Assembly: GCA_902766095.1 (NCBI GenBank)
Contig: CACXCN010000028.1
Location: 26,086-90,085, forward strand
Source of the DNA: an uncultured Selenomonas sp.
GTDB lineage: Bacteria; Bacillota; Negativicutes; Selenomonadales; Selenomonadaceae
Length of the DNA stretch: 64,000 nt
Direction: 5' to 3'
Each line of letters starts with the position of its first letter. The stretch's first letter is position 1. The notes under the pieces were generated by a model. It made no database searches, was not told the DNA's origin, and worked only from the letters and a program-made list of their open reading frames with translations. Both the position numbers and the translations under genes were made by a program. Below are positions 32,553 through 41,282 of this stretch, piece after piece.

Positions 32553-33401
32553 TCAGTCAGCTTGCAGTATGGCATCAGCCATGCGGCACATGCGCACGAT
32601 AGGCTTCACGTCGTGTACCCGCACGATGTCAGCTCCGGCAGCAATGCCGAGCACGCAGGTGGCACCGGTGGCCTCGGCACGCTCGCCGACCGGCAGTCCC
32701 AGGGTGTCGCCGATATAGCGCTTGCGGCTGGCCGCGAGCAGCCAGGGATATTCCTGGCCATCCAGACAGCGCAGCTCGCCCTGATGGCGCAGCACATGGA
32801 GATTCTGGGCCGTATCCTTGCCGAATCCGATACCGGGGTCGAGGATGATGGCGCTGCGGTCTATGCCGGCCTTGTCAGCGATCTCCACAGAGCGGGCGAA
32901 GAAGGCGCGCATGGAGTCCAGTATATCCCTCGGATAATCGGTGCCGGTCTGGTTGTGCATGACGATGACGGGCAGACCGTAGCGGGCGGCGACCGCTGCC
33001 ATGGCGCCCGCGGGCTCGCCTGCGTACTGCAGACCCCATATATCGTTCAGAATATGGGCGCCGAGGGCCGCTGCCCGGTCGGCCGTCTCCGCATGATAGG
33101 TATCTACCGATATCGGCACGGGGCAGGCCGGCAACAGCTCCCGGAGCAGGGGCAGCAGACGTGCCTGTTCTTCTTCGGGTGTCAGGCTGGCGGAGCCGGG
33201 ACGTGTAGACTCAGCACCGACATCGATGATGTCTGCTCCGTCGTCGACCATCTGCCGCATATGCGACAGGGCCTTGTCAATCGTATTCCAGCGGCCACCG
33301 TCCGAGAAGGAGTCCGGCGTGTAGTTCAGTATGCCCATGACGAGCGTGCGCTGACCGATGTCCAGCGTCTTGCCATCATGGAATTCATAGTGACGTTTCA
33401 T
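32553..33401 (-). CDS. folP: Dihydropteroate synthase
   Basis: Condenses p-aminobenzoate with hydroxymethyldihydropterin pyrophosphate; the sulfonamide target. It has the TIM-barrel motifs MGILNYTPDSFSDGG, DVGAESTRPGS, the DTYHAETA strand, NDIWG, IVMHNQTG, LDPGIGFGK and AASRKRYIG. The start is the ATG at 33399-33401, giving 282 residues; the frame is open upstream but overlaps the preceding gene. It shares four bases (ATGA) with the YgbA-like gene upstream and leads into folB. Confidence 0.94.
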   Translation of the reverse strand: MKRHYEFHDGKTLDIGQRTLVMGILNYTPDSFSDGGRWNTIDKALSHMRQMVDDGADIIDVGAESTRPGSASLTPEEEQARLLPLLRELLPACPVPISVDTYHAETADRAAALGAHILNDIWGLQYAGEPAGAMAAVAARYGLPVIVMHNQTGTDYPRDILDSMRAFFARSVEIADKAGIDRSAIILDPGIGFGKDTAQNLHVLRHQGELRCLDGQEYPWLLAASRKRYIGDTLGLPVGERAEATGATCVLGIAAGADIVRVHDVKPIVRMCRMADAILQAD

Positions 33402-33853
33402 TTTTTGCCCTTGCGTTCCTTTGCTCTTTCCTTGGCGGCTTTCTCGCGTGCCTTTATCCGGTCGTCGATTTTTTTCTCCTGCTGATATTTCGCATAGTCG
33501 ACACCCATGCTGGCCAGTTTGTGCTTGAACGACATCATCGGATGACGCAGCCACATGCGCTTGCGGGTGCTGTTCATGATCGTCAGGAAATCGCGCGTCG
33601 GCTTCGGGCCGAAGCATGGACGATCACAGCGGTCGCAGATCGGTTTCGTTATGCCGTAGGGGCAGCGGTTCATATGCGTCATGACGGTGGCGAGCAGAGC
33701 GGTGCATTTCGGGCAGAGCTTCTCACCGGATGTGCCATGATGAGCATGGCAGTAAAGAGTGAATGTCTTCTTGATGGACGCTTTCTCTTTAGGGATGTTG
33801 TTCTTTATCGGCTGCTGCTTGCGTTTGGGCATGAAGCGGGAAAAAATGCTCAC
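33398..33853 (-). CDS. YgbA-like protein (nitrous-oxide-stimulated promoter family)
   Basis: A 151-residue cysteine-rich protein. It matches the pattern of E. coli YgbA: CHAHHGTSGEKLCPKC, a helix, CPYGITKPICDRCDRPCFGP, and a basic RKRMWLRHPMMSFKHKL near the end. Six cysteines in CxxC-like pairs suggest metal binding. The C-terminus is Lys-rich. In enterobacteria ygbA belongs to the nitric-oxide stress response; the molecular role is not settled to my knowledge. The start is a GTG at 33853 with a rather distant AAAGGA. It leads the folate operon through a four-base overlap with folP. Confidence 0.75.
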   Translation of the reverse strand: MSIFSRFMPKRKQQPIKNNIPKEKASIKKTFTLYCHAHHGTSGEKLCPKCTALLATVMTHMNRCPYGITKPICDRCDRPCFGPKPTRDFLTIMNSTRKRMWLRHPMMSFKHKLASMGVDYAKYQQEKKIDDRIKAREKAAKERAKERKGKK

Positions 33854-33933
33854 TTACTATTCAGCTTCCTTTCTAATCTACATGTATACCATCCTATTGT
33901 AAATGCATTTGCGAATAAAAGCAAGCTGGCAAG

Positions 33934-33962
33934 TTGACTTTACCAGGACTAGCGAGTAAAAT
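33934..33962 (+). promoter_or_regulatory. Putative promoter of the 34060 small membrane gene
   Basis: TTGACT (33934-33939), a 17-base spacer and TAAAAT (33957-33962), about 95 bases upstream of the gene. Confidence 0.6.
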
Positions 33963-34059
33963 TTATAGTGTAGGTGTATATTTGGGGGCGAATGGCAGCT
34001 GTATCCGGGCAGAGCCGGAGCCGTCCCCTTCAGGATTCAGCTTGTCAGGAGTGTAGTGG

Positions 34060-34263
34060 ATGAATTTCATGCAGAAGCATGGTCGTGTGATAGGCAACGT
34101 TGCGGTTGCAGTCTTGGTGATATTGGCGGTCTACGCCAAGGTCTCAGGTGAGGACAAAGGGACATCGCCGCTGTTCGGACATGGTGACAGTACCCTGATC
34201 GTAGGGGCATTGGTGGTATTCGTCGTGATGGCCTGGATTATCGGCAGAGCACAGAAGCGGTGA
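34060..34263 (+). CDS. Small hypothetical membrane protein (67 aa)
   Basis: No family recognised. Two hydrophobic segments (about residues 9-27 and 44-62) are joined by a polar loop (SGEDKGTSPLFGHGDS), with a basic tail (GRAQKR), suggesting an inner-membrane hairpin with both ends inside. CAGGAG lies eight bases before the ATG, and a recognisable promoter is upstream, so it is probably a real gene. It precedes the DegS-like kinase by about 90 bases and may be cotranscribed with it. Confidence 0.65.
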   Translation: MNFMQKHGRVIGNVAVAVLVILAVYAKVSGEDKGTSPLFGHGDSTLIVGALVVFVVMAWIIGRAQKR

Positions 34264-34355
34264 GCTGTACGGAGCCTTGTCTGCTGGCAGGGCAATCGTG
34301 TTAAAATATCTTAATGGAATAGAATCAGCTGATAAGCAGAGAGGCTGTGTATCAT

Positions 34356-35702
34356 ATGGCAGATAAATCTGTAACGACAAGCAACATGGATGACAGTATG
34401 GGGGCGGAGTCCCTCAAAGGCATATTGAACAACACGATAAATACGATCGAGAGCAACAAGACGCAGATATTCGAGATTTACGAGACTGCGCGCAACGAGG
34501 TCGAGATAAGCAAGCGTCAGCTCCAGGAACTCAGAGAGCAGGCGCTGGCGACGATCAACCGGGTGGACAAGCTCGCCAAAGAAGAGCAGATAGAAAAGCA
34601 GCGCCTCGTACAGGTCAGCAGCAATTTCGCCAATTATTCGGAGGAAAGCATACGGGCCAGCTATGAGGCAGTGAAGCATGTACAGGTGGCTCTGGGCGTC
34701 GAGCGGGAAAAAGAGCACAGTCTCCGGGAGCAGCGCGACAAGCTGGAGCTGCGCCTGCGTCAGCTGAAGGTCATGCTGCAGCAGGCAGAGCATCTGGCGA
34801 TGGCGATAGGATCGGTCCTGTCGTATCTGAGCTCGGAGGTCAGCGGTGTCGTCTGGCGGATCGAGGCTATCCAGAAGGACAAATTCGTGGGCGCGCGCAT
34901 CATAAAAGCCCAGGAAGAGGAGCGCTATCGCGTATCGCGCGAGATCCATGACGGTCCGGCGCAGGACCTGGCGAATCTGATGTTCCAGACATCTGTCGTC
35001 GAAAAGCTCATCGACTACGATCCTGAGGGGGCCAGGAAAGGCATTCAGGAATTGCGTCGCGATATACGCGCCTGCCTCAAGAACGTACGGCAGGTCATAT
35101 TCGATATGCGGCCCATGGCCCTCGATGATCTCGGCCTCGTGCCGGCTCTGCGCCAGCTCGTGGATCGTCTGGCCGAGCGTGGCCTGCTGGCGGCCGAGCT
35201 CAGTGTGGACGGCAAAGTCTATGAGTTGCCGAAGCATGTAGAGATCGTCGTGTTCCGCATCGTACAGGAGTCACTGAACAACGTCGTCCGTCATGCGGGT
35301 ACGACACAGGCGCAGGTGCGCATGCATTATACCGCGTCCGCGCTGTCCGTGCTGATCGCCGATAAAGGCAAGGGCTTCGATGTGGACGCTTTGCAGCAGA
35401 ATCCATACAAGGATACTGCTCCGGCTGGGAAGGAAAAAGACCTCGGCCAGCAGGTCGCTGAAACGTTCAATGCGGCTATGAAGCTGCAGGAGACGGTTGA
35501 TTCGGAGGCAGAGGCCAAAGCTGGAGCGGAGGCAGCTGCCCAGGCCGATGCAGCGGAGGCTGAGGGTCAGGCCGCTCATTTCGGCATCGTAGGGATGCGC
35601 GAGCGGGCTAAGATCATCGGTGGCGAGCTCAACATCACCTCCAGGCCGGGCGAGGGCACCAAGGTGCATCTGCGCATAGCGAACCGCATGCTGAAAAATT
35701 GA
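34356..35702 (+). CDS. degS: DegS-like cytoplasmic sensor histidine kinase (HisKA_3)
   Basis: A 448-residue soluble kinase with a long N-terminal coiled coil (about 20-185). The HisKA_3 box is EEERYRVSREIHDGPAQDLAN with phospho-acceptor H198, and FDMRPMALDDLGLVPAL follows. The ATPase domain has N-box RIVQESLNNVVRHA and G1 DKGKGF. Between G1 and the GIVGMRERA box about 60 extra residues (348-407) rich in Ala, Glu and Lys interrupt the ATP lid. No DegU-type regulator lies next to it. The start is the ATG at 34356 because AGAGAGG is well placed for it and not for the GTG at 34347. Confidence 0.87.
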   Translation: MADKSVTTSNMDDSMGAESLKGILNNTINTIESNKTQIFEIYETARNEVEISKRQLQELREQALATINRVDKLAKEEQIEKQRLVQVSSNFANYSEESIRASYEAVKHVQVALGVEREKEHSLREQRDKLELRLRQLKVMLQQAEHLAMAIGSVLSYLSSEVSGVVWRIEAIQKDKFVGARIIKAQEEERYRVSREIHDGPAQDLANLMFQTSVVEKLIDYDPEGARKGIQELRRDIRACLKNVRQVIFDMRPMALDDLGLVPALRQLVDRLAERGLLAAELSVDGKVYELPKHVEIVVFRIVQESLNNVVRHAGTTQAQVRMHYTASALSVLIADKGKGFDVDALQQNPYKDTAPAGKEKDLGQQVAETFNAAMKLQETVDSEAEAKAGAEAAAQADAAEAEGQAAHFGIVGMRERAKIIGGELNITSRPGEGTKVHLRIANRMLKN

Positions 35703-35712
35703 GTGTATATTC

Positions 35713-37215
35713 ATGGTAATGATGAAGGATAATGATGATATAAAGACGGAAGCTGCCGGTGCGGCAGCAGGAGCGCCGATTGCCGAGGCCATGCAGGCCT
35801 ATGCGCGAGCCGGCGCTCTCGCTTTTCATACGCCGGGACACAAGCAGGGACTGGGCGCGCATGAGCTGTTGCGGCGCCTCATTACGCCTGAGGGCCTGCG
35901 TGAGGAAGTCTCGCTGATGGAGGAGCTCGACGATCTGGGCAGCCCCACTGGCTGTATCCGGGAGGCCGAGCAGCTGGCTGCCGAGCTCTATGGTGCTGAT
36001 GCGGCCTATTTCATGATCAATGGCACGACCGGAGCGATACACACGATGCTGATGGCCGCTCTGGCTCCCGGCGACGTCGTGCTCATACCGCGCAATGCCC
36101 ATCGCTCCATCATCGGGGGTCTCGTGTTGAGCGGTGCACGGCCGGTGTACATGCAGCCGGAGACTGACGATCGCCTGGGCATCGCTATGGGCATTGCACC
36201 GGACACTGTTCGACAGGCTCTGGCCGATCATCCCGAGGCGCGTGCGGTCGTGCTCGTCTATCCCACTTACTACGGGGTCACGGTCGATATCGCAGCAATC
36301 GCTGATCTCGTGCATGCCGCCGGACCGGAGAAGCTCCTGCTCGTCGATGAGGCTCACGGGCCGCATCTGCCGTTCAGTGAGCAGCTGCCGGTCGAGGCAT
36401 TGGCGGCCGGTGCGGACATGGCGGCGACGAGTACGCATAAGCTGCTGGGCTCGCTGACCCAGACATCGATGTTGCTGGCGCGTTCCGGACGCATCGACCT
36501 GGAGCGCGTACAGCAGGCGGCGGCCCTGTTGCAGTCGACGAGTCCGAACCAGCTGCTGCTGGCTTCGCTCGATATCGCCCGCCTGCAGATGCAGGAGCAA
36601 GGGCGCGAGCTCGTCGGCCGGTCGGTGGAGCTCGCCGATGAGCTGCGCCGTCATATCAATGAGATCGATGGTCTGTGGTCGCCGGACGGCAGCTATATGG
36701 ACCGTCCCGGGGCATCCGGACTCGATGTCACGAAGGTGACGGTGAATGTGCGCGGACTTGGTCTCAGCGGAGCGGAGGCCGAGCATATCCTGCGGTATGA
36801 ATACCTCATAGAATGCGAGCTGTCGGATGCCTATAATGTGCTGTTCATCATCTCGTATGCGGATACTGCCAGGCAGACGGAACGGCTGCTGACGGTATTG
36901 CAGGATATGGCAAAGCGCTATCAGCGGACGGCAGCCGAGCCGTTGTCCGTCGTGATGCCGCCGCTGCCGGATACTGTATTGACGCCGCGGGAGGCCTACT
37001 ACGCAGCGACGGAGAAAGTGCCGTTTGCAGCGGCAGCGGGGCGGGTGGCGGCTGAGCAGATCATGTTCTATCCGCCGGGCATACCGCTCATCGTGCCGGG
37101 CGACCGCATCACGCAGGGGCAGCTGGACTATATCAGGGAGCAGCAGGCCATAGGGCTGAAGGTCGTGGGGCCGGCCGATACCGGACTGGATACTATACAG
37201 GTGACGAGGGATTGA
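35713..37215 (+). CDS. Orn/Lys/Arg decarboxylase family protein (SpeA/YaaO-like)
   Basis: A fold-type I PLP enzyme of 500 residues. It has FHTPGHKQG (38-46), the cofactor pocket GTTGAIH (104-110), H130, D212 in LLVDEAHG, and the Schiff-base lysine K243 in STHKLLGS. A C-terminal substrate domain starts near 400 and contains ITPREAYYA-like TPREAYYA. It is the Firmicute-type protein regularly found next to tmk. Arginine, lysine or ornithine could be the substrate; sequence alone does not decide. It lies 10 bases after the DegS-like gene and one base before tmk. Confidence 0.9.
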   Translation: MVMMKDNDDIKTEAAGAAAGAPIAEAMQAYARAGALAFHTPGHKQGLGAHELLRRLITPEGLREEVSLMEELDDLGSPTGCIREAEQLAAELYGADAAYFMINGTTGAIHTMLMAALAPGDVVLIPRNAHRSIIGGLVLSGARPVYMQPETDDRLGIAMGIAPDTVRQALADHPEARAVVLVYPTYYGVTVDIAAIADLVHAAGPEKLLLVDEAHGPHLPFSEQLPVEALAAGADMAATSTHKLLGSLTQTSMLLARSGRIDLERVQQAAALLQSTSPNQLLLASLDIARLQMQEQGRELVGRSVELADELRRHINEIDGLWSPDGSYMDRPGASGLDVTKVTVNVRGLGLSGAEAEHILRYEYLIECELSDAYNVLFIISYADTARQTERLLTVLQDMAKRYQRTAAEPLSVVMPPLPDTVLTPREAYYAATEKVPFAAAAGRVAAEQIMFYPPGIPLIVPGDRITQGQLDYIREQQAIGLKVVGPADTGLDTIQVTRD

Positions 37216-37216
37216 G

Positions 37217-37909
37217 ATGGCAGAGAAGAAGGGCAGACTCATAATCATAGAGGCCGGTGATGGCTCAGGGAAGGCGACGCAGACGAAGGCCCTGTACGAG
37301 CATCTGCAGCGCGACGGCTACCGCGTGCGCCGGGTTGAATTCCCGGACTACGCGGCCGATTCCTCCATGCTCGTGCGCATGTATCTGCGCGGCGATTTCG
37401 GGGAGCAGGCCGACTCGGTCAATGCCTATGCGGCTTCCACGTTTTTCGCCGTGGACCGCTATGCCTCTTATCGCATGAAATGGCAGGCAGACTACGAGGA
37501 GGGGGCCATCATATTGGCCGACCGCTATACGACGAGCAACATGGTGCATCAGGCCGTGAAGCTGCAGGACGCCGCTGAACGCGATGCTTTCCTCAGCTGG
37601 CTCTGGGATTTCGAGTTCGTGAAGCTCGGGCTCCCCGTGCCTGACCGGGTCGTATTCCTGAATATGGATCCGGATGTAGCGGACAAACTCATAAACAAGC
37701 GCGGGCAGCAGAAGGATATACACGAGCGTGACAAGGAATACCTGCATCGCTGCCATGCGGCCTACGAGCTGCTGGCAGAGCGCTATGGCTGGGCCCGGGT
37801 ACAGTGCAGCAACGCAGGTGAGCCGCGGCCGGTCGATGATATACATGCTGATGTATATGCAGCTATAAAGGACGTACTGCCGCCATTAGCAGGACAGGAG
37901 CAGAAATGA
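37217..37909 (+). CDS. tmk: Thymidylate kinase
   Basis: Phosphorylates dTMP to dTDP. The P-loop reads EAGDGSGKATQTK (12-24), the variant seen in many clostridial-type enzymes. The DR(Y/H) motif is ADRYTTSN and the LID region holds KRGQQKDIHERDKEYL. At 230 residues it is a little longer than E. coli Tmk. The start is the ATG at 37217, next to the decarboxylase stop. Its stop overlaps the rnmV ATG. Confidence 0.93.
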   Translation: MAEKKGRLIIIEAGDGSGKATQTKALYEHLQRDGYRVRRVEFPDYAADSSMLVRMYLRGDFGEQADSVNAYAASTFFAVDRYASYRMKWQADYEEGAIILADRYTTSNMVHQAVKLQDAAERDAFLSWLWDFEFVKLGLPVPDRVVFLNMDPDVADKLINKRGQQKDIHERDKEYLHRCHAAYELLAERYGWARVQCSNAGEPRPVDDIHADVYAAIKDVLPPLAGQEQK

Positions 37910-38460
37910 TCAAAGAAGTTTTAGTCGTCGAGGGCAAGATGGACGTCGTGGCCATAAACAAAGCTGTCGAAGCCGATTGCCTCATAACCGAGGGATTCAC
38001 GCTGAAGAAACAGACGCTGCGCAATATTGAACAGGCTTACAAGCGGCGCGGCATCATCATCATGACCGATCCCGATTCAGCTGGTGAGCGCATCCGGAAA
38101 TTCCTCGCGAGGCGCTTTCCAGAGGCGAAGCATGCTTTCGTGCCAGTCGAGGATGCGACATCACTGGCAGACGGCGATATCGGCATCGAGCAGGCCGGAC
38201 CGGAGGCAATCCGGACGGCCCTGGCCAAAGTGCGGACGCTGGAATGGGAACCGGCTGCGATTTTCTCGAGCACCGATATGATAAAGAACAGATTGTCGGG
38301 GGCTCCGGATGCGGCCTGGCGTCGGGCTCAGGCCGGTGCCAGGCTCGGCATCGGCTATGCGAACGGCAAGACGTTCCTGCAGCGGCTGAACCACTATGGC
38401 GTGACACGTGAGGAGTTCGACCGGGTAATGAAAGAATTGGAGGGGGAACAGCATGAGTGA
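37906..38460 (+). CDS. rnmV: Ribonuclease M5
   Basis: A Toprim-domain nuclease that matures the ends of 5S rRNA in Firmicutes. The Toprim motifs are VVEGKMDVVAINKA near the start (catalytic Glu) and IMTDPDSAGERIRKFL (DxD). The C-terminal half contains AGARLGIGYANGKTFLQRLNHYGVTREEF, characteristic of RnmV. The length is 184 residues. It overlaps tmk by four bases and rsmA by eight; rnmV-rsmA is a conserved pair. Confidence 0.94.
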   Translation: MIKEVLVVEGKMDVVAINKAVEADCLITEGFTLKKQTLRNIEQAYKRRGIIIMTDPDSAGERIRKFLARRFPEAKHAFVPVEDATSLADGDIGIEQAGPEAIRTALAKVRTLEWEPAAIFSSTDMIKNRLSGAPDAAWRRAQAGARLGIGYANGKTFLQRLNHYGVTREEFDRVMKELEGEQHE

Positions 38461-39334
38461 CGATATAGCGGCGGAGGAAAAGGAAGTGCTGCAGCCGCGC
38501 ATTGCGAGCCGCTCGGTGACATTGCATATACTGAAGGCCTTCGGCCTGCATATGAGCAAGAAGCTCGGGCAGAATTTCCTGATCGATGCCGGTATCGTAC
38601 GCGGCATCGTAGAGGCGGCTGAGCTCGAGCCGGGAGAAAAGGTGCTGGAAATCGGACCAGGCATCGGTACCCTGACGCAGGGGCTGGCCGAGGCCGGAGC
38701 CCAGGTCACAGCCGTAGAGCTCGACAAGAAGCTGCCGGCGGTGCTGGCGGAGACGCTGAAGGGCTACGACAATGTGCGCATCGTACCGGGGGACATCCTG
38801 AAGGTCGACATCCCGCAGATCATGGGCGAAGGACCGTTCAAGGTCGTCGCCAACCTGCCCTACTACATAACGACGCCGATCATCATGACATTGCTCGAGC
38901 GTCATCTGCCGATCAAGAGCCTCGTGACGATGGTGCAGAAGGAAGTGGCTGAACGCATGACGGCCTCGCCGGGCTCGAAGTCCTACGGAGCGCTGTCGGT
39001 GGCCGTGCAGTACTACACGGAGCCGGAGATCGTGCTCGATGTACCGCCCCGTTCGTTCATACCGGCCCCGGAGGTCGATTCGGTCGTCATCGCCTGCCGC
39101 GTCCGGCAGCAGCCGGCTGTGGCCGTGCGGGAAGAAAAGCTGTTTTTCCGCGTCGTCCGGGCGGCCTTCGGCCAGCGGCGCAAGACGCTGGCGAACGCCC
39201 TGCGGGGCGGTGGCTTCCCGAAGGAGCAGGTGCGCGATGCGCTCGAGCATGCCGGTATCGATCTGACTCGCCGGGGCGAGACTTTGACGCTCGACGAGTT
39301 CGGGCGTCTGGCTGATGCTTTTGCGGAGCTTTGA
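38453..39334 (+). CDS. rsmA: 16S rRNA (adenine(1518)-N(6)/adenine(1519)-N(6))-dimethyltransferase
   Basis: RsmA (KsgA) dimethylates two adjacent adenines in the 3' hairpin of 16S rRNA. Motifs are KKLGQNFLIDAGI, the SAM-binding VLEIGPGIGTLTQGL, and the catalytic NLPYYITTPI. The C-terminal helical domain has RAAFGQRRKTLANAL. The length is 293 residues. The ATG at 38453 lies inside the rnmV end; loss of this gene is known to give kasugamycin resistance. Confidence 0.95.
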   Translation: MSDDIAAEEKEVLQPRIASRSVTLHILKAFGLHMSKKLGQNFLIDAGIVRGIVEAAELEPGEKVLEIGPGIGTLTQGLAEAGAQVTAVELDKKLPAVLAETLKGYDNVRIVPGDILKVDIPQIMGEGPFKVVANLPYYITTPIIMTLLERHLPIKSLVTMVQKEVAERMTASPGSKSYGALSVAVQYYTEPEIVLDVPPRSFIPAPEVDSVVIACRVRQQPAVAVREEKLFFRVVRAAFGQRRKTLANALRGGGFPKEQVRDALEHAGIDLTRRGETLTLDEFGRLADAFAEL

Positions 39335-39365
39335 CCGTTTGTTTTACAGAAAGGGATGAGGACGG

Positions 39366-40496
39366 ATGCCAGATGGGAAGAAGAACATACTATTGCTGAC
39401 GGCATCTGTGGGTTCCGGTCATATAAAGGCTGCCATGGCAGTGGCCGACGAGCTTGGACGCCTGCTGCCGGAGGCCAGCATCAGCATGGTGGACTGCATG
39501 TCCCGGCGCGTATCCATAGCCGCCTGGCTGTGCAAGTGGATCTACCTGAAGATGCTGCGCTTCGTGCCGAATCTGTACGACCGGCTGTACCGTCTGGCGG
39601 GCGGCAAAGCGGGCGAGTCGGTGACTCATGGCTGGTTCTCCTGCGTCCTGGCCCCGGCCCTGCGCAAGGTCATGCGCCGCAAGAAGCCGGACCTCGTCAT
39701 CTGCACGCATCCTTTCCCGGAGGGAGCAGCCATGCTGCTCAAATGGTGGCGGCCGGCCGAGTTCTCGTTCCCGGTGGCTGTCGTCATGACGGATTATTCG
39801 CTGCATGCCATATGGCTTTATCCGGGCGTCAATCAGTATTTCATGGCCACGGAAACCATGCGGCAGGAGATGATAGCGCGCGGCTTTGCGGCGGCTGGCC
39901 TCTATGCCACGGGTATCCCGGTTTCTACAGGGCTCGGGGAACAGCGCCGACGCCGGCTCGAGACGCGCGAGCAGCTTGGCATCGCGACGGGGCAGGCAGT
40001 CGTCATGCTCATGGGCGGTGGCCTCGGGCTCGGCGGTATCGGCGATACGCTGAACGAGCTGGAGCAGGTCCCGGCATCCCTGACGGTGATCGTGGTAGCA
40101 GGGCATAATGCCAAGCTCGAGCAGACCGCACGTGATTTTGCGGCGCGCTCACGGCATCAGGTACTCGTATACGGCTATACCGAGCAGGCTACGGCGCTCA
40201 TGAGTGCGTCCGACCTGCTCATAACGAAGCCAGGAGCCCTGACGATCAGCGAGGCTCTCGTGCTCGGCGTGCCGCTGCTGCTGCATGATCCCATACCGGG
40301 GCCGGAGACAGAGAATGCCGTCTACGCGACCCGCTCCGGCGCGGCGGTCTGGCTGCATCCGGGCGAGAGCCTGCGCGAAGCGGTATCGATCCTGCTGCAG
40401 GGAGAACGGTTGTCGCGCATGAGCGTGAAGGCCAGGGTCGTATCGCGGCCGTACGCGGCCCGGGATATCGCAAACCATCTGCTGGAACTGGACTGA
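39366..40496 (+). CDS. MGDG synthase/UgtP-like glycosyltransferase
   Basis: A GT28-family, GT-B-fold enzyme of 376 residues. It has the N-terminal LLLTASVGSGHIKAA (the family's VG-GH pattern), HPFPEGAA, VMTDYSLHAIW and, in the nucleotide-sugar domain, ADLLITKPGALTISEAL-like SDLLITKPGALTISEAL and PGPETENA. Family members transfer glucose or galactose from UDP-sugar to diacylglycerol, or are MurG-like. One basic amphipathic segment suggests peripheral membrane binding. The sugar and lipid acceptor are not determined. It follows rsmA after 31 bases. Confidence 0.85.
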   Translation: MPDGKKNILLLTASVGSGHIKAAMAVADELGRLLPEASISMVDCMSRRVSIAAWLCKWIYLKMLRFVPNLYDRLYRLAGGKAGESVTHGWFSCVLAPALRKVMRRKKPDLVICTHPFPEGAAMLLKWWRPAEFSFPVAVVMTDYSLHAIWLYPGVNQYFMATETMRQEMIARGFAAAGLYATGIPVSTGLGEQRRRRLETREQLGIATGQAVVMLMGGGLGLGGIGDTLNELEQVPASLTVIVVAGHNAKLEQTARDFAARSRHQVLVYGYTEQATALMSASDLLITKPGALTISEALVLGVPLLLHDPIPGPETENAVYATRSGAAVWLHPGESLREAVSILLQGERLSRMSVKARVVSRPYAARDIANHLLELD

Positions 40497-40636
40497 AAAA
40501 TCACCCGCAGTTCAGGCAGGATTTCGCTGGAAGATGGGGAATAAAGAAAGAGTAGGACTTTACGCTCGGAGGCGTACCGGCGTAGTCATGACGCAGGTAC
40601 GGGGATCAGTACGGATTGATTCGTACAGGAATCTTG

Positions 40637-41176
40637 GTGATAGGAATGTCAGTGGTAAAGCTGGAGCTGAGCAAGAAGCCGCATTATGTATGCCCCAAAT
40701 GCGGCGGTGAATTGAATTACGTCGAGGGACAGGCGCTGCATATAGATAACGGACATGTCGATATGGGGGTAGTGATCCCGCGCCATGAATGTCCGCACTG
40801 CGGCGTTTATTATCAGGAGCTGCTGGGATCGGGGTATTTTGATGAATTCCCGCTGGAGACGGCAGACAAACGCCAGGAGAAGCCGACGGCTGAGGCGGCA
40901 CCGTCGGCGGGCAGTCAGACGGCAGAACCGGCATCGGGCAGACATATCAAGAGTACGGGCGAGCTGCAGCCCATGAAGCTGAAGGCCGATGCCAATGGTC
41001 AATGCGTATGCCCGCGTTGTGGTGAACTCATGCGTCTCGTCGATGGTGAGGCCGTGAAGATCGTCGATGGCCGGCCCGACTTTGAGAACGTGAAGGCCCA
41101 TTTCGTATGCGACTATTGTCATTCTGTATTCCGTCGCATTGCCGAGACGGATTTCTTCCAATGGAGCGAAAAGTGA
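40637..41176 (+). CDS. Hypothetical protein with two zinc-ribbon-like CxxC pairs of motifs
   Basis: No named family recognised. There are two similar halves. The first has YVCPKCGGELNYVEGQAL and HECPHCGVYYQEL. The second has CVCPRCGELMRLVDGEAV and FVCDYCHSVFRRI. Both repeat the order CPxC, a VEG/VDG turn, then a second CxxC, indicating an internal duplication of a zinc-ribbon-like unit, separated by a polar Pro/Ala linker. The start is uncertain: GTG 40637 has AGGA six bases upstream, while ATG 40646 follows AGGA without a gap. It precedes divIC. Confidence 0.7.
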   Translation: MIGMSVVKLELSKKPHYVCPKCGGELNYVEGQALHIDNGHVDMGVVIPRHECPHCGVYYQELLGSGYFDEFPLETADKRQEKPTAEAAPSAGSQTAEPASGRHIKSTGELQPMKLKADANGQCVCPRCGELMRLVDGEAVKIVDGRPDFENVKAHFVCDYCHSVFRRIAETDFFQWSEK

Positions 41177-41217
41177 AGGCAGCGATATTCCTGTCATAAA
41201 TTATTTTACGGATTTGC

Positions 41218-41246
41218 TTGCAAGTAAGGGCAAATACGGCTATTAT
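41218..41246 (+). promoter_or_regulatory. Promoter of divIC
   Basis: TTGCAA (41218-41223), a 17-base spacer and TATTAT (41241-41246), 37 bases upstream of the divIC ATG. Confidence 0.6.
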
Positions 41247-41282
41247 AAAATAGATTACATTATTTTCGGGAGGAGGAGCGTT

